Assembly: GCF_027853965.1 (NCBI RefSeq)
Contig: NZ_JAQGLB010000028.1
Coordinates: 30,520 to 94,519 of the forward strand
DNA: 64,000 nt
Source of the DNA: Saccharopolyspora indica
GTDB taxonomy: Bacteria; Actinomycetota; Actinomycetes; Mycobacteriales; Pseudonocardiaceae
Reading direction: 5' to 3'
Shown: positions 43,924 to 52,250 of the stretch, in pieces
How positions within the stretch are numbered: position 1 is the stretch's first letter
Layout: every line of letters starts with the position of its first letter
The notes under the pieces: model-generated
What the model saw: only the letters and a program-made list of their open reading frames with translations
The model's database searches: none
What the model was told of the DNA's origin: nothing
Made by a program: the position numbers and the translations under genes

Positions 43924-44761
43924 CCATTCTGTTGATCACATCGGCGATGAGCTCGGATGTGGCGTCCGGGCTCAGCGCAACCTCTTTCACCTTCGCAGCC
44001 GCTTCCTGGTACGTGGCGACATCGGCGGTTTCGTGAAGGAACAAGGAAGACCGCCTTGTTTCCAGTTGGACCACTGGTGCGTGATCTACGCCGCGCTCGA
44101 CCAGGTCGAATGCGCCCTCGAGTCCTGGATGCCAGCCCACGCCCATCGGCACTACGCGTAGGTCAACAGTGGGCCATTCCATGACGTGGAGCAGCCATTG
44201 CAGCTGCTCATGCATCACCTGGTGGCCGCCGATCAGGCGGTAGAGCGCGCTCTCGTCGACGAAGGCGGACAGAATGGCTGGCTTGCTGGTGCGCGTAATG
44301 GCATCCCGCCTGCCGAGGCGGACCGCTACGCGCGTCTCGATGTCGGCGTCAGGAACACCGCCAGCGGTCATGATCGCCCGCACGTAGTTCCCGGTTTGCA
44401 GCAGGCCAGGGATCAGCATCGCCGAAACGGCGGTGATCGCTGTTGCATCGCGCTCGATCTCCAGCAGCGCGGCGGTTTGTCGCTGCTGCTCGGGCAGGCT
44501 GGTGGCCACCCAATGTGATCCATCGGTGTCGCGTGCCAGCTCTACGAGTTCCTCGCGTATCGCGTTGTCCGCTCCGAGAGCGCTGAGCACGGTCGCGACG
44601 TCGACGGGTCGTGGCGAGCGCTCGCCCTTCTCCCAGCGGCCGATGGTCGTGTGCGAGAGCCCGAGTTTGTCGGCGAGTTGCCGGGCGCTGAGTCCAGCGT
44701 CTTCGCGGGCGCGGCGGAGTTCGGAGCCGATCGCCACTGCTTTCGGGGTGGTGCCAGCCAT
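43889..44761 (-). CDS. XRE-family HTH regulator, DUF5753 (Scr1/WhiJ type)
   Basis: The protein has 290 residues. The N-terminal HTH (LSARQLADKLGLSHTTIGRWEKGERSP, residues 24-50) is followed by the DUF5753 domain (MLIPGLLQTGNYVRAIM and later blocks). I chose the ATG at 44761; TATCCT 7 nt upstream could be a -10, making the mRNA leaderless. It precedes and overlaps the DUF397 gene and is divergent from a three-gene operon. A GTGCC-AATC-GGCAC dyad lies in the shared region. Confidence 0.88.
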   Translation of the reverse strand: MAGTTPKAVAIGSELRRAREDAGLSARQLADKLGLSHTTIGRWEKGERSPRPVDVATVLSALGADNAIREELVELARDTDGSHWVATSLPEQQRQTAALLEIERDATAITAVSAMLIPGLLQTGNYVRAIMTAGGVPDADIETRVAVRLGRRDAITRTSKPAILSAFVDESALYRLIGGHQVMHEQLQWLLHVMEWPTVDLRVVPMGVGWHPGLEGAFDLVERGVDHAPVVQLETRRSSLFLHETADVATYQEAAAKVKEVALSPDATSELIADVINRMDAKHDGTAGTD

Positions 44762-44816
44762 GTGCCACAGGATAGCGACGCCCACGGTAGCGATGAGTTC
44801 ACCACAAAGGTGCATT

Positions 44817-44862
44817 GTGCCAATCGGCACCGTCGATCATTCTTAATGGGTCCAGTTGGCAC
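44817..44862. promoter_or_regulatory. Inverted GTGCCAA/TTGGCAC motifs between the XRE gene and the small-protein operon
   Basis: GTGCC-AATC-GGCAC (44817-44830) is a dyad, and TTGGCAC (44856-44862) repeats one arm in inverted orientation. Both lie in the divergent interval and are candidate sites for the XRE protein. Confidence 0.45.
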
Positions 44863-44903
44863 CACGGTTCCATCTGGCAGCAACCTATCGGACGGAGGTC
44901 GCC

Positions 44904-45146
44904 ATGCCCGGATACAGCCCCCACCCGTTCCACTGGAGTCCCGCAGGCGGTCAGCGGCATGCGAGCGCTGATGCGCATCCGCCGGGTGCGTTGGTCTATC
45001 CCGATGGCACCGAGTTGACGACGTTGTGCGATCAGGTCGTCAAGGCCGAAACCGGCGATATGGCTTGGTTGTGGCCGACGTGCCCGGACTGCGACGCGGC
45101 GGCGCGGGTGCTGGCCGGGCTTCCGCCGTTGGCCGGTGGGCGATGA
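44904..45146 (+). CDS. Small putative zinc-binding protein
   Basis: The protein has 80 residues. TLC and CPDC supply three cysteines, and a His-rich N-terminus (HPFHWSPAGGQRHASADAHPPG) could complete a metal site. The ATG has GGAGG 7 nt upstream. It is the first gene of a coupled trio divergent from the XRE/DUF397 pair, an arrangement common for such small proteins in actinomycetes. The role is unknown. Confidence 0.75.
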   Translation: MPGYSPHPFHWSPAGGQRHASADAHPPGALVYPDGTELTTLCDQVVKAETGDMAWLWPTCPDCDAAARVLAGLPPLAGGR

Positions 45147-45343
45147 GTGCCGGGCGTCCGCAGCTCGCTTACCTGGCTCGTGGGGCGATCTTCGCGCTGG
45201 ACGGTGCGGTTGCGGACCTGGAATCGGGCGAGTGCACGGCTTTTGAGCGCGAGCGGCTGGCGAGCTGCCTGGAACGGCTGGCCGGGGCGCTGCGCACGGA
45301 CAACGCAGTCATCACCATTCGAGCCGAGAGGGCAGATCGTTGA
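45143..45343 (+). CDS. Small helical protein, unknown
   Basis: The protein has 66 residues, predicted largely alpha-helical and without membrane segments. Its ATG overlaps the stop of the preceding gene (ATGA) and its stop overlaps the next gene's TTG (TTGA), so the trio is tightly coupled. Family not recognised. Confidence 0.65.
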   Translation: MSAGRPQLAYLARGAIFALDGAVADLESGECTAFERERLASCLERLAGALRTDNAVITIRAERADR

Positions 45344-45669
45344 TCATCGTGCTGGTTTCCTCCGCAGTCGCCGTCGTTGCTCTCGTCGCCTGGTTCTCGG
45401 TGCGGCAGTTCGCCGAGCAGGGCAAGCACGCCGGATCGGGCGCTGGCGCGTTGACCGTGCACCAGCTGCTGGCCCAAGCCCGAGCCGAGGCCACGCGCGG
45501 TGGCAGGCATCGGCTCCGCGAACCCGAAAACCGGGGCGATCCATTCGATGACTCGGTGACGCAAGTGCTTCCCCGGGCCGAGGCGGGATTGCCGTTCGAC
45601 GACACCGCTGCGATGGCGAGGCATCCGTGGACGCTGCGCCGGATTCTCGCCGAACTCCAACGGTTGTGA
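45340..45669 (+). CDS. Small single-span membrane protein, unknown
   Basis: The protein has 109 residues: one N-terminal membrane helix (IIVLVSSAVAVVALVAWF) and a charged cytoplasmic tail. It has a TTG start overlapping the previous stop. It is the last gene of the trio and is followed by three hairpins in 370 bp. Confidence 0.65.
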   Translation: MIIVLVSSAVAVVALVAWFSVRQFAEQGKHAGSGAGALTVHQLLAQARAEATRGGRHRLREPENRGDPFDDSVTQVLPRAEAGLPFDDTAAMARHPWTLRRILAELQRL

Positions 45670-45763
45670 AGCTCGGCGAGAGCACCGAGGTCCCCCTCCC
45701 AGCCCCGGTGTCCTCGCCGCCCCCGTGCCCGCACGCCGTCGGCCCCCGGACGGCCGGGCACGC

Positions 45764-45808
45764 GGATGGCCGGGCAGCAGCGCCCTCCCCGACACTGCCC
45801 GGCCATCC
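45764..45808 (+). terminator. Hairpin after the small-protein operon
   Basis: GGATGGCCGGGCAG and its exact complement CTGCCCGGCCATCC form a 14-bp stem with a 17-nt loop, 95 bp after the last gene of the trio. Confidence 0.65.
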
Positions 45809-45880
45809 ACCCGCCCCCGGCGCGACGCCGATCCCGACCGGCTCGCGCCGGGGGCGCACCACGACGGAGCGAACTTTTCG

Positions 45881-45931
45881 AGGTGAAGGGCACCTTTTAG
45901 CAAGTTACTTGCCTAAAGGTGCCCTTCACCT
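45881..45931. repeat. Long inverted repeat, copy 1 (GTGAAGGGCACCTTT type)
   Basis: AGGTGAAGGGCACCTTT and AAAGGTGCCCTTCACCT form the outer stem, with a partly paired TAGCAAG/CTTGCCTA inner stem. It shares the GTGAAGGGCACCTTT arms with copy 2, 110 bp away. Confidence 0.8.
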
Positions 45932-45990
45932 ACCACCCATCCGAGCGCAGCACCGCCCCGCGCGGCGCGAGCGCGGGTGAGTTTTTCCGC

Positions 45991-46038
45991 GTGAAGGGCA
46001 CCTTTCACCAAGTAAGTGGGTGAAAGGTGCCCTTCACC
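45991..46038. repeat. Long inverted repeat, copy 2
   Basis: GTGAAGGGCACCTTTCAC and its exact complement form an 18-bp perfect stem around an 11-nt loop. The outer 15 bases equal those of copy 1. It borders the HTH remnant. Confidence 0.85.
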
Positions 46039-46227
46039 TCTCCCCTGACCCGGTGATTCGCTCCGGTAGGCGGGCGAGTTCGAGGCGGGAGGTGACGCCG
46101 AGCTTCGCGTAGGCGTTGGACAGGTGGTAGCCGACCGTTCGCGGGCCGAGGAACAGCTGGGCGCCGATGTCCCGGTTGGTCAGGCCGGTCGCCGCCAGCC
46201 GGACGACCTGACGTTCCTACGGAGTCA
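46037..46227 (-). pseudogene. LuxR-type HTH remnant (duplicate of the LAL C-terminus)
   Basis: On the minus strand this stretch encodes the last ~55 codons of a LuxR HTH almost identical to the C-terminus of the LAL gene at 46837. I count about 10 mismatches in ~155 aligned bases by eye. A TAG replaces the Gln codon in LTPQERQ, and there is no upstream reading frame because the nucleotidyltransferase gene begins at the junction. The remnant is therefore not functional. Confidence 0.85.
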
Positions 46228-46770
46228 GCCGAGCCAGCGCCTGAACTCTTCAGGGGTGTTCACGCCGGCCGTGAGCACCGCTTCGTAGATCATGGTGCTG
46301 GTGACGGTATCTCGGTAGCGGGGATCCACCCAGTAGGCAGCCTTGATGTCCAGGATGGCGGCCCGTGATTCTGGTGTCAGCCGCGCGGTGAACGCGCGTG
46401 CCGTTGCGCGGGTACGTTCAAAGTCGGCGTCGTCCAAGGCCCACAGGTCGAGCTTCCACGCGCCTCGCCGCGGATCGCCCTGCTTGATACCGAAGTAGAG
46501 GCCGTGCGGCAGATCAGGGACAGCGCCTGCCCAGTTGTCCCGGAACGAGGCGCTGCGCGCGTCCACGAGCTGCGCAACCCGGCCGCCGAACTCGAAGTAC
46601 TCGGCAACGCTCAGCTCAGGCGCCCTGATGTAGATGTCCAAGTCACGCCAGATCATCAAGTCGGAGTGGTAGCTTCCGCCGACGAACGTCTCTCCGACAT
46701 CACTGGCCAGGGCCAGCAGACCACGCGCCTGGAGGAGTTCATCGGCCTCAAGCCGAACGTCACCGGTCAC
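46225..46770 (-). CDS. Nucleotidyltransferase-fold protein
   Basis: The protein has 181 residues. GGSYHSDLMIWRDLDIYI fits the pattern hG[GS]-x(n)-Dh[DE]h of the pol-beta nucleotidyltransferase superfamily, and LDLWAL supplies a third acidic residue. Its last codons and stop use the edge of the duplicated LuxR fragment. It is inserted between two copies of that fragment and is likely an acquired gene. The substrate (drug, nucleotide or tRNA) is unknown. The GTG start lacks a strong ribosome-binding site. Confidence 0.7.
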   Translation of the reverse strand: MTGDVRLEADELLQARGLLALASDVGETFVGGSYHSDLMIWRDLDIYIRAPELSVAEYFEFGGRVAQLVDARSASFRDNWAGAVPDLPHGLYFGIKQGDPRRGAWKLDLWALDDADFERTRATARAFTARLTPESRAAILDIKAAYWVDPRYRDTVTSTMIYEAVLTAGVNTPEEFRRWLG

Positions 46771-46836
46771 AACGAACAGTTTCGCACCGCTGAACCCGTC
46801 CCTGGACGCGAGCCGGTGAAAACGTGGTCGGGCTGG

Positions 46837-49476
46837 TCAGCCCGCGAGGCCGGGCAGGTGGGCGAGTTCGAGGCGGGAGGTGACGCCGAGCTTCGCGTAG
46901 GCGTTGGACAGGTGGTAGCCGACCGTTCGCGGGCTGAGGAACAGCTGGGCGCCGATGTCGCGGTTGGTCAGGCCGGTCGCTGCTAGGCGGACCACCTGGC
47001 GTTCTTGCGGCGTCAGCCGGGGTTGCTCGGTGGGCGGGCGACTTTCCCCGGTGGCGCGCAGTTCTTCGCGGGCGCGCTCCGCCCAGGGACGCGCGCTCAG
47101 CCGCTCGAAGCTCTCCAGTGCTGAGCGCAGCTGCACGCGGGCGTCGACGCGGCGCTGTCGGCGGCGCAGCCACTCGCCGTAGAGCAGTTCGGTGCGAGCG
47201 CGTTCGAACGGCACCTCGTCGCCGTCCCGGTGCAGTCGCACGGCCGCCGCGTAGTGCGGCTCGGGGTCCTCGCTGAGCAGCGCTCGGCAGCGCTGGGCGA
47301 TCGCGGCGGCCCAGGGGCGGCCGATGTGCGTTGCCCAGTCCACGTACCAGTCGCACGGTTCCTGCGCGCGTTCCGGTCGGCCGGTTCGGACCGCCGCCTC
47401 GACCAGGTCCGGCAGACCGTTTCGGGCATCCATCCTGGTCAGGCCGGCCGCGATGTCGTCGGCCCTGGCCACGACGGCCTCCGGACGTCCGGCGGCCAGG
47501 TCGGCCAGGTTCAGCGCGCGCGTGGCCCGGAGCGCGACCGGCGGCACACCGTGCTTCCGCGCCTCGGACAGCAGGCTGCGGCACCGCTCGTCGTCGCCTT
47601 CGATGGCGGCCAGGTGGGCGAGGACGACCGTCAGCACTCCGGTTGCCGACGCGTGGCCGAGTTCTTCGGCCAGGCGCAGTCCTTCCGTCCCGCTGGTCCA
47701 GGCCTCGCCGTGCATCCCGAGTTGCATCTGCGTCAGGGCGAGAACCGCCACGGCGTCGGGCAGCGCCCCCAGCGCGCCTTCGGCGCGACAGCTGTCGGCC
47801 AGGGCCGAGGCGAGGCTGTGGGCGGTCCGGAAATCGCCGAGCCAGACGTGCGACCACACGATCATCACGCGCTTGCGCGGCGGGCCCGCCGGCGGTCCCA
47901 GCGCGCTGCGCATCTCCCGCACCGCCGCGACGCCGTCGGTGGCGCCGCCGCTGGTGAGCCGGTGGAAGCCGGTCGCGGCGCGGGCCAGCGCGGCGACCAG
48001 GTCCGAGTTGGTCCGGCCGAGCGCGTCCGCGCTGCGCGCGGCGTCGACGACGGCGGCCAGATCGCCGGATTCCCAGGCGTTCTTGGCCGCCCGGAAGAGC
48101 AGGCGCCCGGCCAGTTCCGGAGCCCGTGCCGCGACGTCCGCCGCCTCCTCGATCAACGCCCGGTAGGGCTGGCCGCCCCGTTCTTGGGCGAGGAGCGCGT
48201 CGACGCCGGCGGCTTCGGCCAGGTCGACGGGGTCGGTGAGGAATCCGGCCGTGTCCGCGACGAATCCGGCGGCGCGTTCCGGCCGTCCGGCGTCGGCGGC
48301 CGCCTTCGCCGCCGCGATGAGCCGCCGACCCCGCTGCCGCCGGTCCGGGGTGAGTGCGGCCGCGCGTTCGCAGAGCGCGGCGACAGCGGCGTATCCGCCG
48401 CGGCGGCGCACTTCTGCCGCGCTCTCCTCGAGTTCGGCCGCGATCTCCTCGTCCGGCTGGACGGTCGCGGCGGCCAGGTGCCAGGCCCGCCTGCCCCGGT
48501 CCAGCCGGTCGGCGAGCGCCCGGTGCGCTTCGAGTCGGCGCGCCACCTCGGCCCCGCAGCAGGCAGTGCTCTGGAGAAGCGGGTGGCCGAAGACGAACGT
48601 GCCGCCGACCAGGTGGAGCAGGCCTGCGCGCTCTGCTGGGGCGAGGTCCTCGATGGAGGCTCCGAGCGATTCGGCGGCGTCGAGCACCACCGCTGCTTCT
48701 CCGGTGTCGACCAGGGCTGCGACCAGCAGCAACGTCCTGGTGCGCGGCGGTTGTCCGGCGATCCGGGCCGCGAGCATCCGCTGGACCGGGGTGCGCAGCG
48801 GAGCGGGCTCGTAGCCGAGGGCGGTCCGGAACGCGGGGAGTTCGAGCAGCGCCAGCGGGTTTCCGCGCGCCTCGCCCAGGATCCGGGTGCGGATGTCGTC
48901 GAGCAGATCAGCGGGCAGCAGTGCATCCGCGGCCGCGTCGTCGAGCCCGTCGAGGTGCAGCTCGGGCACGCCCGGTGCCGGGAATTCCGGCGCGTGCGGC
49001 TCTCGGACGGCGAAGAGCAGCGCCACCGGCTCGGTGTCCAGCCTGCGCGCGGCGAACAGCAAGGCCTCCGCCGATGCCGCGTCGAGCCAGTGCGCGTCGT
49101 CGACCACGCACAGCAGCGGTCGCTCGGCGGCCAGCATGCCGAACAGCGTCAACACCGCCAGGCCGACCAGGAAGCGGTCGGCGTCGCCCGCCCCGAACGC
49201 AGTGCGCAGCGCCCCGGCCTGCTCGGCCGGGAGCTCGTCGAAGCGGTGCGCGGCGGTGCGCAGCAGCAGGTGCAGTCCCGCATAGGGCAGTTCGGACTCG
49301 GCCTCGACGCCGCTCCCCCGCAGCAGCCGCATCCCGTCGTCGTCGAGGTGGTGCAGCAGTGCGCTCTTCCCGATCCCGGCCTCACCGCGGATCACGAGCG
49401 CACCGCCGCTCCCGGAACGAGCAGCGCGCAGCACTCCGGTGATGGCCGCCAACTCGTCCACCCGCCCGCTGATCAC
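46837..49476 (-). CDS. LAL-type LuxR-family regulator with AAA ATPase domain
   Basis: This 879-residue protein has Walker A GEAGIGKS (31-38) and Walker B LLCVVDDAHWLD (about 122-133), a long helical TPR-like middle, and a C-terminal LuxR HTH (LTPQERQVVRLAATGLTNRDIGAQLFLSPRTVGYHL) at about residues 820-860. LAL proteins often activate secondary-metabolite or sugar-use clusters. It starts with GTG and lies 9 bp downstream of the questin-oxidase-like gene. Confidence 0.92.
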   Translation of the reverse strand: MISGRVDELAAITGVLRAARSGSGGALVIRGEAGIGKSALLHHLDDDGMRLLRGSGVEAESELPYAGLHLLLRTAAHRFDELPAEQAGALRTAFGAGDADRFLVGLAVLTLFGMLAAERPLLCVVDDAHWLDAASAEALLFAARRLDTEPVALLFAVREPHAPEFPAPGVPELHLDGLDDAAADALLPADLLDDIRTRILGEARGNPLALLELPAFRTALGYEPAPLRTPVQRMLAARIAGQPPRTRTLLLVAALVDTGEAAVVLDAAESLGASIEDLAPAERAGLLHLVGGTFVFGHPLLQSTACCGAEVARRLEAHRALADRLDRGRRAWHLAAATVQPDEEIAAELEESAAEVRRRGGYAAVAALCERAAALTPDRRQRGRRLIAAAKAAADAGRPERAAGFVADTAGFLTDPVDLAEAAGVDALLAQERGGQPYRALIEEAADVAARAPELAGRLLFRAAKNAWESGDLAAVVDAARSADALGRTNSDLVAALARAATGFHRLTSGGATDGVAAVREMRSALGPPAGPPRKRVMIVWSHVWLGDFRTAHSLASALADSCRAEGALGALPDAVAVLALTQMQLGMHGEAWTSGTEGLRLAEELGHASATGVLTVVLAHLAAIEGDDERCRSLLSEARKHGVPPVALRATRALNLADLAAGRPEAVVARADDIAAGLTRMDARNGLPDLVEAAVRTGRPERAQEPCDWYVDWATHIGRPWAAAIAQRCRALLSEDPEPHYAAAVRLHRDGDEVPFERARTELLYGEWLRRRQRRVDARVQLRSALESFERLSARPWAERAREELRATGESRPPTEQPRLTPQERQVVRLAATGLTNRDIGAQLFLSPRTVGYHLSNAYAKLGVTSRLELAHLPGLAG

Positions 49477-49485
49477 GTCGCAAGG

Positions 49486-50601
49486 CTAGCCGGAGACCAG
49501 GCGGCGGGCGTTCGTCCCGGCACCTCGCGGAATCCGTTGCTGCGCCGAGAGAACCGCGGCGGCGTAGCGCGCGTCCGGACGCAGCGCGTGCTCGCGCATG
49601 CAGGCCTCGGTGAACTTGATGACGTGCTCGTCGCCGTGCTCCACGGCCCGCGCCACGAGTTCGGCGAAGCCCAGCTGCTCCGCTTCACCGGCGAGCGTGC
49701 GCGCGGCGTCCTCGCCCTGGCGGCCGACGGTGAACGTCGTCAGCAGCGCTGCCTGCATCTTCCACAGCTCGCCCACCGAAGCCAGGTGCTGCTCGGCCGG
49801 GAGGTGCGGCAGCACGAGCCGCACGGCCGCCGGTGCGGTGACCGCGTGGACCAGCGCCGGAGCCGGGACGAACTCGGGGTGCGCGAGGAAGACCCCGGCG
49901 AACTCGGCGGTCATCTCACCGAGCAGCCACTGCGCCTCGGCCGGTCCCGGCGCGCTCAGCGCCTCCGCGTAGCCGGGGACCTCGTCCATCCGGGACCACG
50001 CCTGCCGGAGCTCGTCGATGTTGTTCGCCTCGGCGAGGCCTTCCCTGGGCAACGCCGCGACGGCCGCGACGAATCCGCCCGACGCCTCGAAAGTCGCGTT
50101 GCCGGGCAGGTGCACGAACCGAGCGGCCCAGTAGGCCATGCCGCGGGCGAGTTCGTCGAGCTGCAGCGGGCTCGGTTCGGCGACCGCGGCCAGGCCGCGC
50201 ACGGCGTGCGCGGTGCGGATCACCCCGTGCGTCATACCGGCGAAGACGCCCGTGATCAGCCGCGGCCACCAGCGGGCGAGCACCGCGCGCCACGGCTCGT
50301 CGGCCAGCTCGCGGCGGAACAGCCGCTCCCAGTCCCCGGCCCGGCCGAACACGCCGAGCGCGGAGCGCCACGAGGACTCGTCCGCCGCGTCGATGCGGTT
50401 CGACGACTCCGGCGGATCGTAGTGCTCCTGCCCCCGGCGGTAGTTCTCGATCCACGGCCCCACCGCGTCGTAGTAGCCGAGCACCGCGATGGTCTCCGCA
50501 CCCATCGGCGCGTGGTTCGCCAGCTCTCCCCCGGTGCGCTCGTAGCCGAGGTTCGCCACCCGGTCCAGCGCTTCGTTGACGGTCGCTTCGTATCCGCTCA
50601 T
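49486..50601 (-). CDS. Questin oxidase-like protein (DUF4243)
   Basis: This 371-residue protein has the family motif NHAPMGAETIAVLG near residue 29 and the conserved H/W-rich core (GMTHGVIRTAHAVRGL). Fungal questin oxidase opens an anthraquinone ring by Baeyer-Villiger chemistry; the bacterial relatives are uncharacterised. It is cotranscribed with the LAL regulator and divergent from an MFS pump. Confidence 0.85.
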   Translation of the reverse strand: MSGYEATVNEALDRVANLGYERTGGELANHAPMGAETIAVLGYYDAVGPWIENYRRGQEHYDPPESSNRIDAADESSWRSALGVFGRAGDWERLFRRELADEPWRAVLARWWPRLITGVFAGMTHGVIRTAHAVRGLAAVAEPSPLQLDELARGMAYWAARFVHLPGNATFEASGGFVAAVAALPREGLAEANNIDELRQAWSRMDEVPGYAEALSAPGPAEAQWLLGEMTAEFAGVFLAHPEFVPAPALVHAVTAPAAVRLVLPHLPAEQHLASVGELWKMQAALLTTFTVGRQGEDAARTLAGEAEQLGFAELVARAVEHGDEHVIKFTEACMREHALRPDARYAAAVLSAQQRIPRGAGTNARRLVSG

Positions 50602-50735
50602 CGGCCGCTCCTTCCACCTCCGCCAACGCTAGGAAGTCCCAGCGCCACCTCGCCTCCGTCGACCGACCGGGTTCCGGGCGACCAGGTCGCCCGACGGAGG
50701 CGACCGGCCGCCGCGGCTGCCTAGCGTCGGCGGCT

Positions 50736-52244
50736 GTGCGAACCACGCGATCCCGTGCCGGACGGCGGGAGTGGGCCGGTCTGGCCGTGCTCTCCCTCCC
50801 GATGCTGCTGCTGTCGATCAACAACTCCGCGCTGCACCTGGTGCTGCCGACGCTGAGCGCGGACCTCGCCGCCACCGGCCCGCAGCTGCTCTGGATCGTC
50901 GACGCGCACGGCTTCGCCACGGCGGCGCTGCTGATCACCATGGGATCGCTCGGCGACCGGATCGGGCACCGCGGGCTGCTGCTGGCGGGGACGGCGGCGT
51001 TCGGCACCGCCACCGTGCTCGCCGCGTTCGCGCCCAGCGCCGAGGTGCTGGTCCTGACGCGGGCGCTGGCCGGTGCGGCAGGTGCGGCGCTGATGCCCAC
51101 GACGCTCGCGCTGCTGCGCGCGATGTTCCAGGTGCCCGAGCAGCGCGCGGCCGCGATCAGCTGGTGGGTGACCGGCTTCATCGCGGGCAACGTGCTCGGC
51201 CCGGTGGCCGGCGGGCTGCTGCTGGAGCTCGCCGGCTGGCGGTCGGTGTTCCTGCTGGGCGTTCCGGTGCTGGCGCTGCTGCTGGTCACCGGCCCGTTCC
51301 TGCTGCCGGAGCAGCGCGACCGCACGGGCGGGAAGCCGGACTTCACGAGCTCGCTGCTGTCGGCCGCCACCGTGGTGCTGTTCGTCTACGGCTTGAAGGA
51401 GCTGTCGACCGGATCCGGGCGGCTGGTGCCCGGGCTCGCGATCCTCGGCGGGCTCGTCCTCGGCTGGGCCTTCGTCCGCCGCCAGCGCAGATCTCCGCAG
51501 CCGATGCTCGACCTCTCGCTGCTCGGCGACCGGGCGTTCACCGCGCCGCTGCTGGCGGTCACCCTCATGGTCTTCACCACGGCGGGCACGACGCTGCTCC
51601 TCGCACAGCACCTGCAGGGCGTGCTGGGCCTGCCGCCGCTGCAGGCGGCGATCTGGCTGCTGCCGTCCACTGTGGCCGGAATCGCGCTGTCCGCCGCTTC
51701 CTCGGCGTTGACGCGCCGATTCCGCCCGACCGTTCTGCTGACGGCCGGGTTGCTCGTCGCGGCCGCCGGAACCGGGCTGCTCGCCGTTGCCGACGGCCCG
51801 GCCGCGCCGGTGCTCCTGGTGATCGGCATGATCGTGCTCCGCCTCGGAGCGGTGCCGGTCATGACGGCCAGCACGAGCGCGATCATCGACGCGGTGCCCG
51901 CGGAGCGCGCGGGTTCGGCGACCGCTCTCAAGGAGACCTGCGGCGAGCTCGGAATCGCACTCGGCGTGACCGTTCTGGGCAGCATCGGCGCCGCCGCCTA
52001 CCGGAGCGGCTTGGGCGACGCGGTGCCCGGCACGGCGGGCGCGGAAGCCGCTGAAGCCGCACGCGGCGGCATCGGTGCAGCGGTCGAGCTCGCCGCCCGA
52101 TTACCTCGCGCGGAAGGCGGCGAGCTCCTCGACCGAGCACGCGAGGCCTGGACCGCAGCGCTGCACGTCAGCACCGCGGTCGGCACCGCGGTCCTGATCG
52201 GGGCGGCGCTCCTGGTGTGGAGAGCCGCCCAGCGCAAGCGGTGA
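50736..52244 (+). CDS. MFS efflux transporter, DHA2 (14-helix) type
   Basis: This 502-residue protein has about 14 membrane helices, with the DHA2 opening (SINNSALHLVLPTLSADL) and motif C (GFIAGNVLGPVAGG) near residue 150. It resembles SmvA/QacA-type drug and quaternary-amine exporters. It starts with GTG. It is divergent from the questin-oxidase-like gene and ends 6 bp from the convergent FAD monooxygenase gene. Confidence 0.9.
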   Translation: MRTTRSRAGRREWAGLAVLSLPMLLLSINNSALHLVLPTLSADLAATGPQLLWIVDAHGFATAALLITMGSLGDRIGHRGLLLAGTAAFGTATVLAAFAPSAEVLVLTRALAGAAGAALMPTTLALLRAMFQVPEQRAAAISWWVTGFIAGNVLGPVAGGLLLELAGWRSVFLLGVPVLALLLVTGPFLLPEQRDRTGGKPDFTSSLLSAATVVLFVYGLKELSTGSGRLVPGLAILGGLVLGWAFVRRQRRSPQPMLDLSLLGDRAFTAPLLAVTLMVFTTAGTTLLLAQHLQGVLGLPPLQAAIWLLPSTVAGIALSAASSALTRRFRPTVLLTAGLLVAAAGTGLLAVADGPAAPVLLVIGMIVLRLGAVPVMTASTSAIIDAVPAERAGSATALKETCGELGIALGVTVLGSIGAAAYRSGLGDAVPGTAGAEAAEAARGGIGAAVELAARLPRAEGGELLDRAREAWTAALHVSTAVGTAVLIGAALLVWRAAQRKR

Positions 52245-52250
52245 AGATCC

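Larger units (their letters stand above)
45670..46036. other. Gene-free stretch with three strong hairpins
   Basis: This is a 367-bp region with no convincing gene between the small-protein operon and the HTH remnant. It holds hairpins at 45764-45808, 45881-45931 and 45991-46038, described separately. Confidence 0.7.

Noticed and set aside
45893..45918. TTAG-CAAG-TTA-CTTG-CCTAA resembles an IdeR iron box
   Set aside because: It is the inner part of a long hairpin repeat and does not match the iron-box half-sites.
45627..45980. A 117-codon Pro-rich open frame in the hairpin region
   Set aside because: It lies across hairpins, overlaps a real gene and has no family resemblance.
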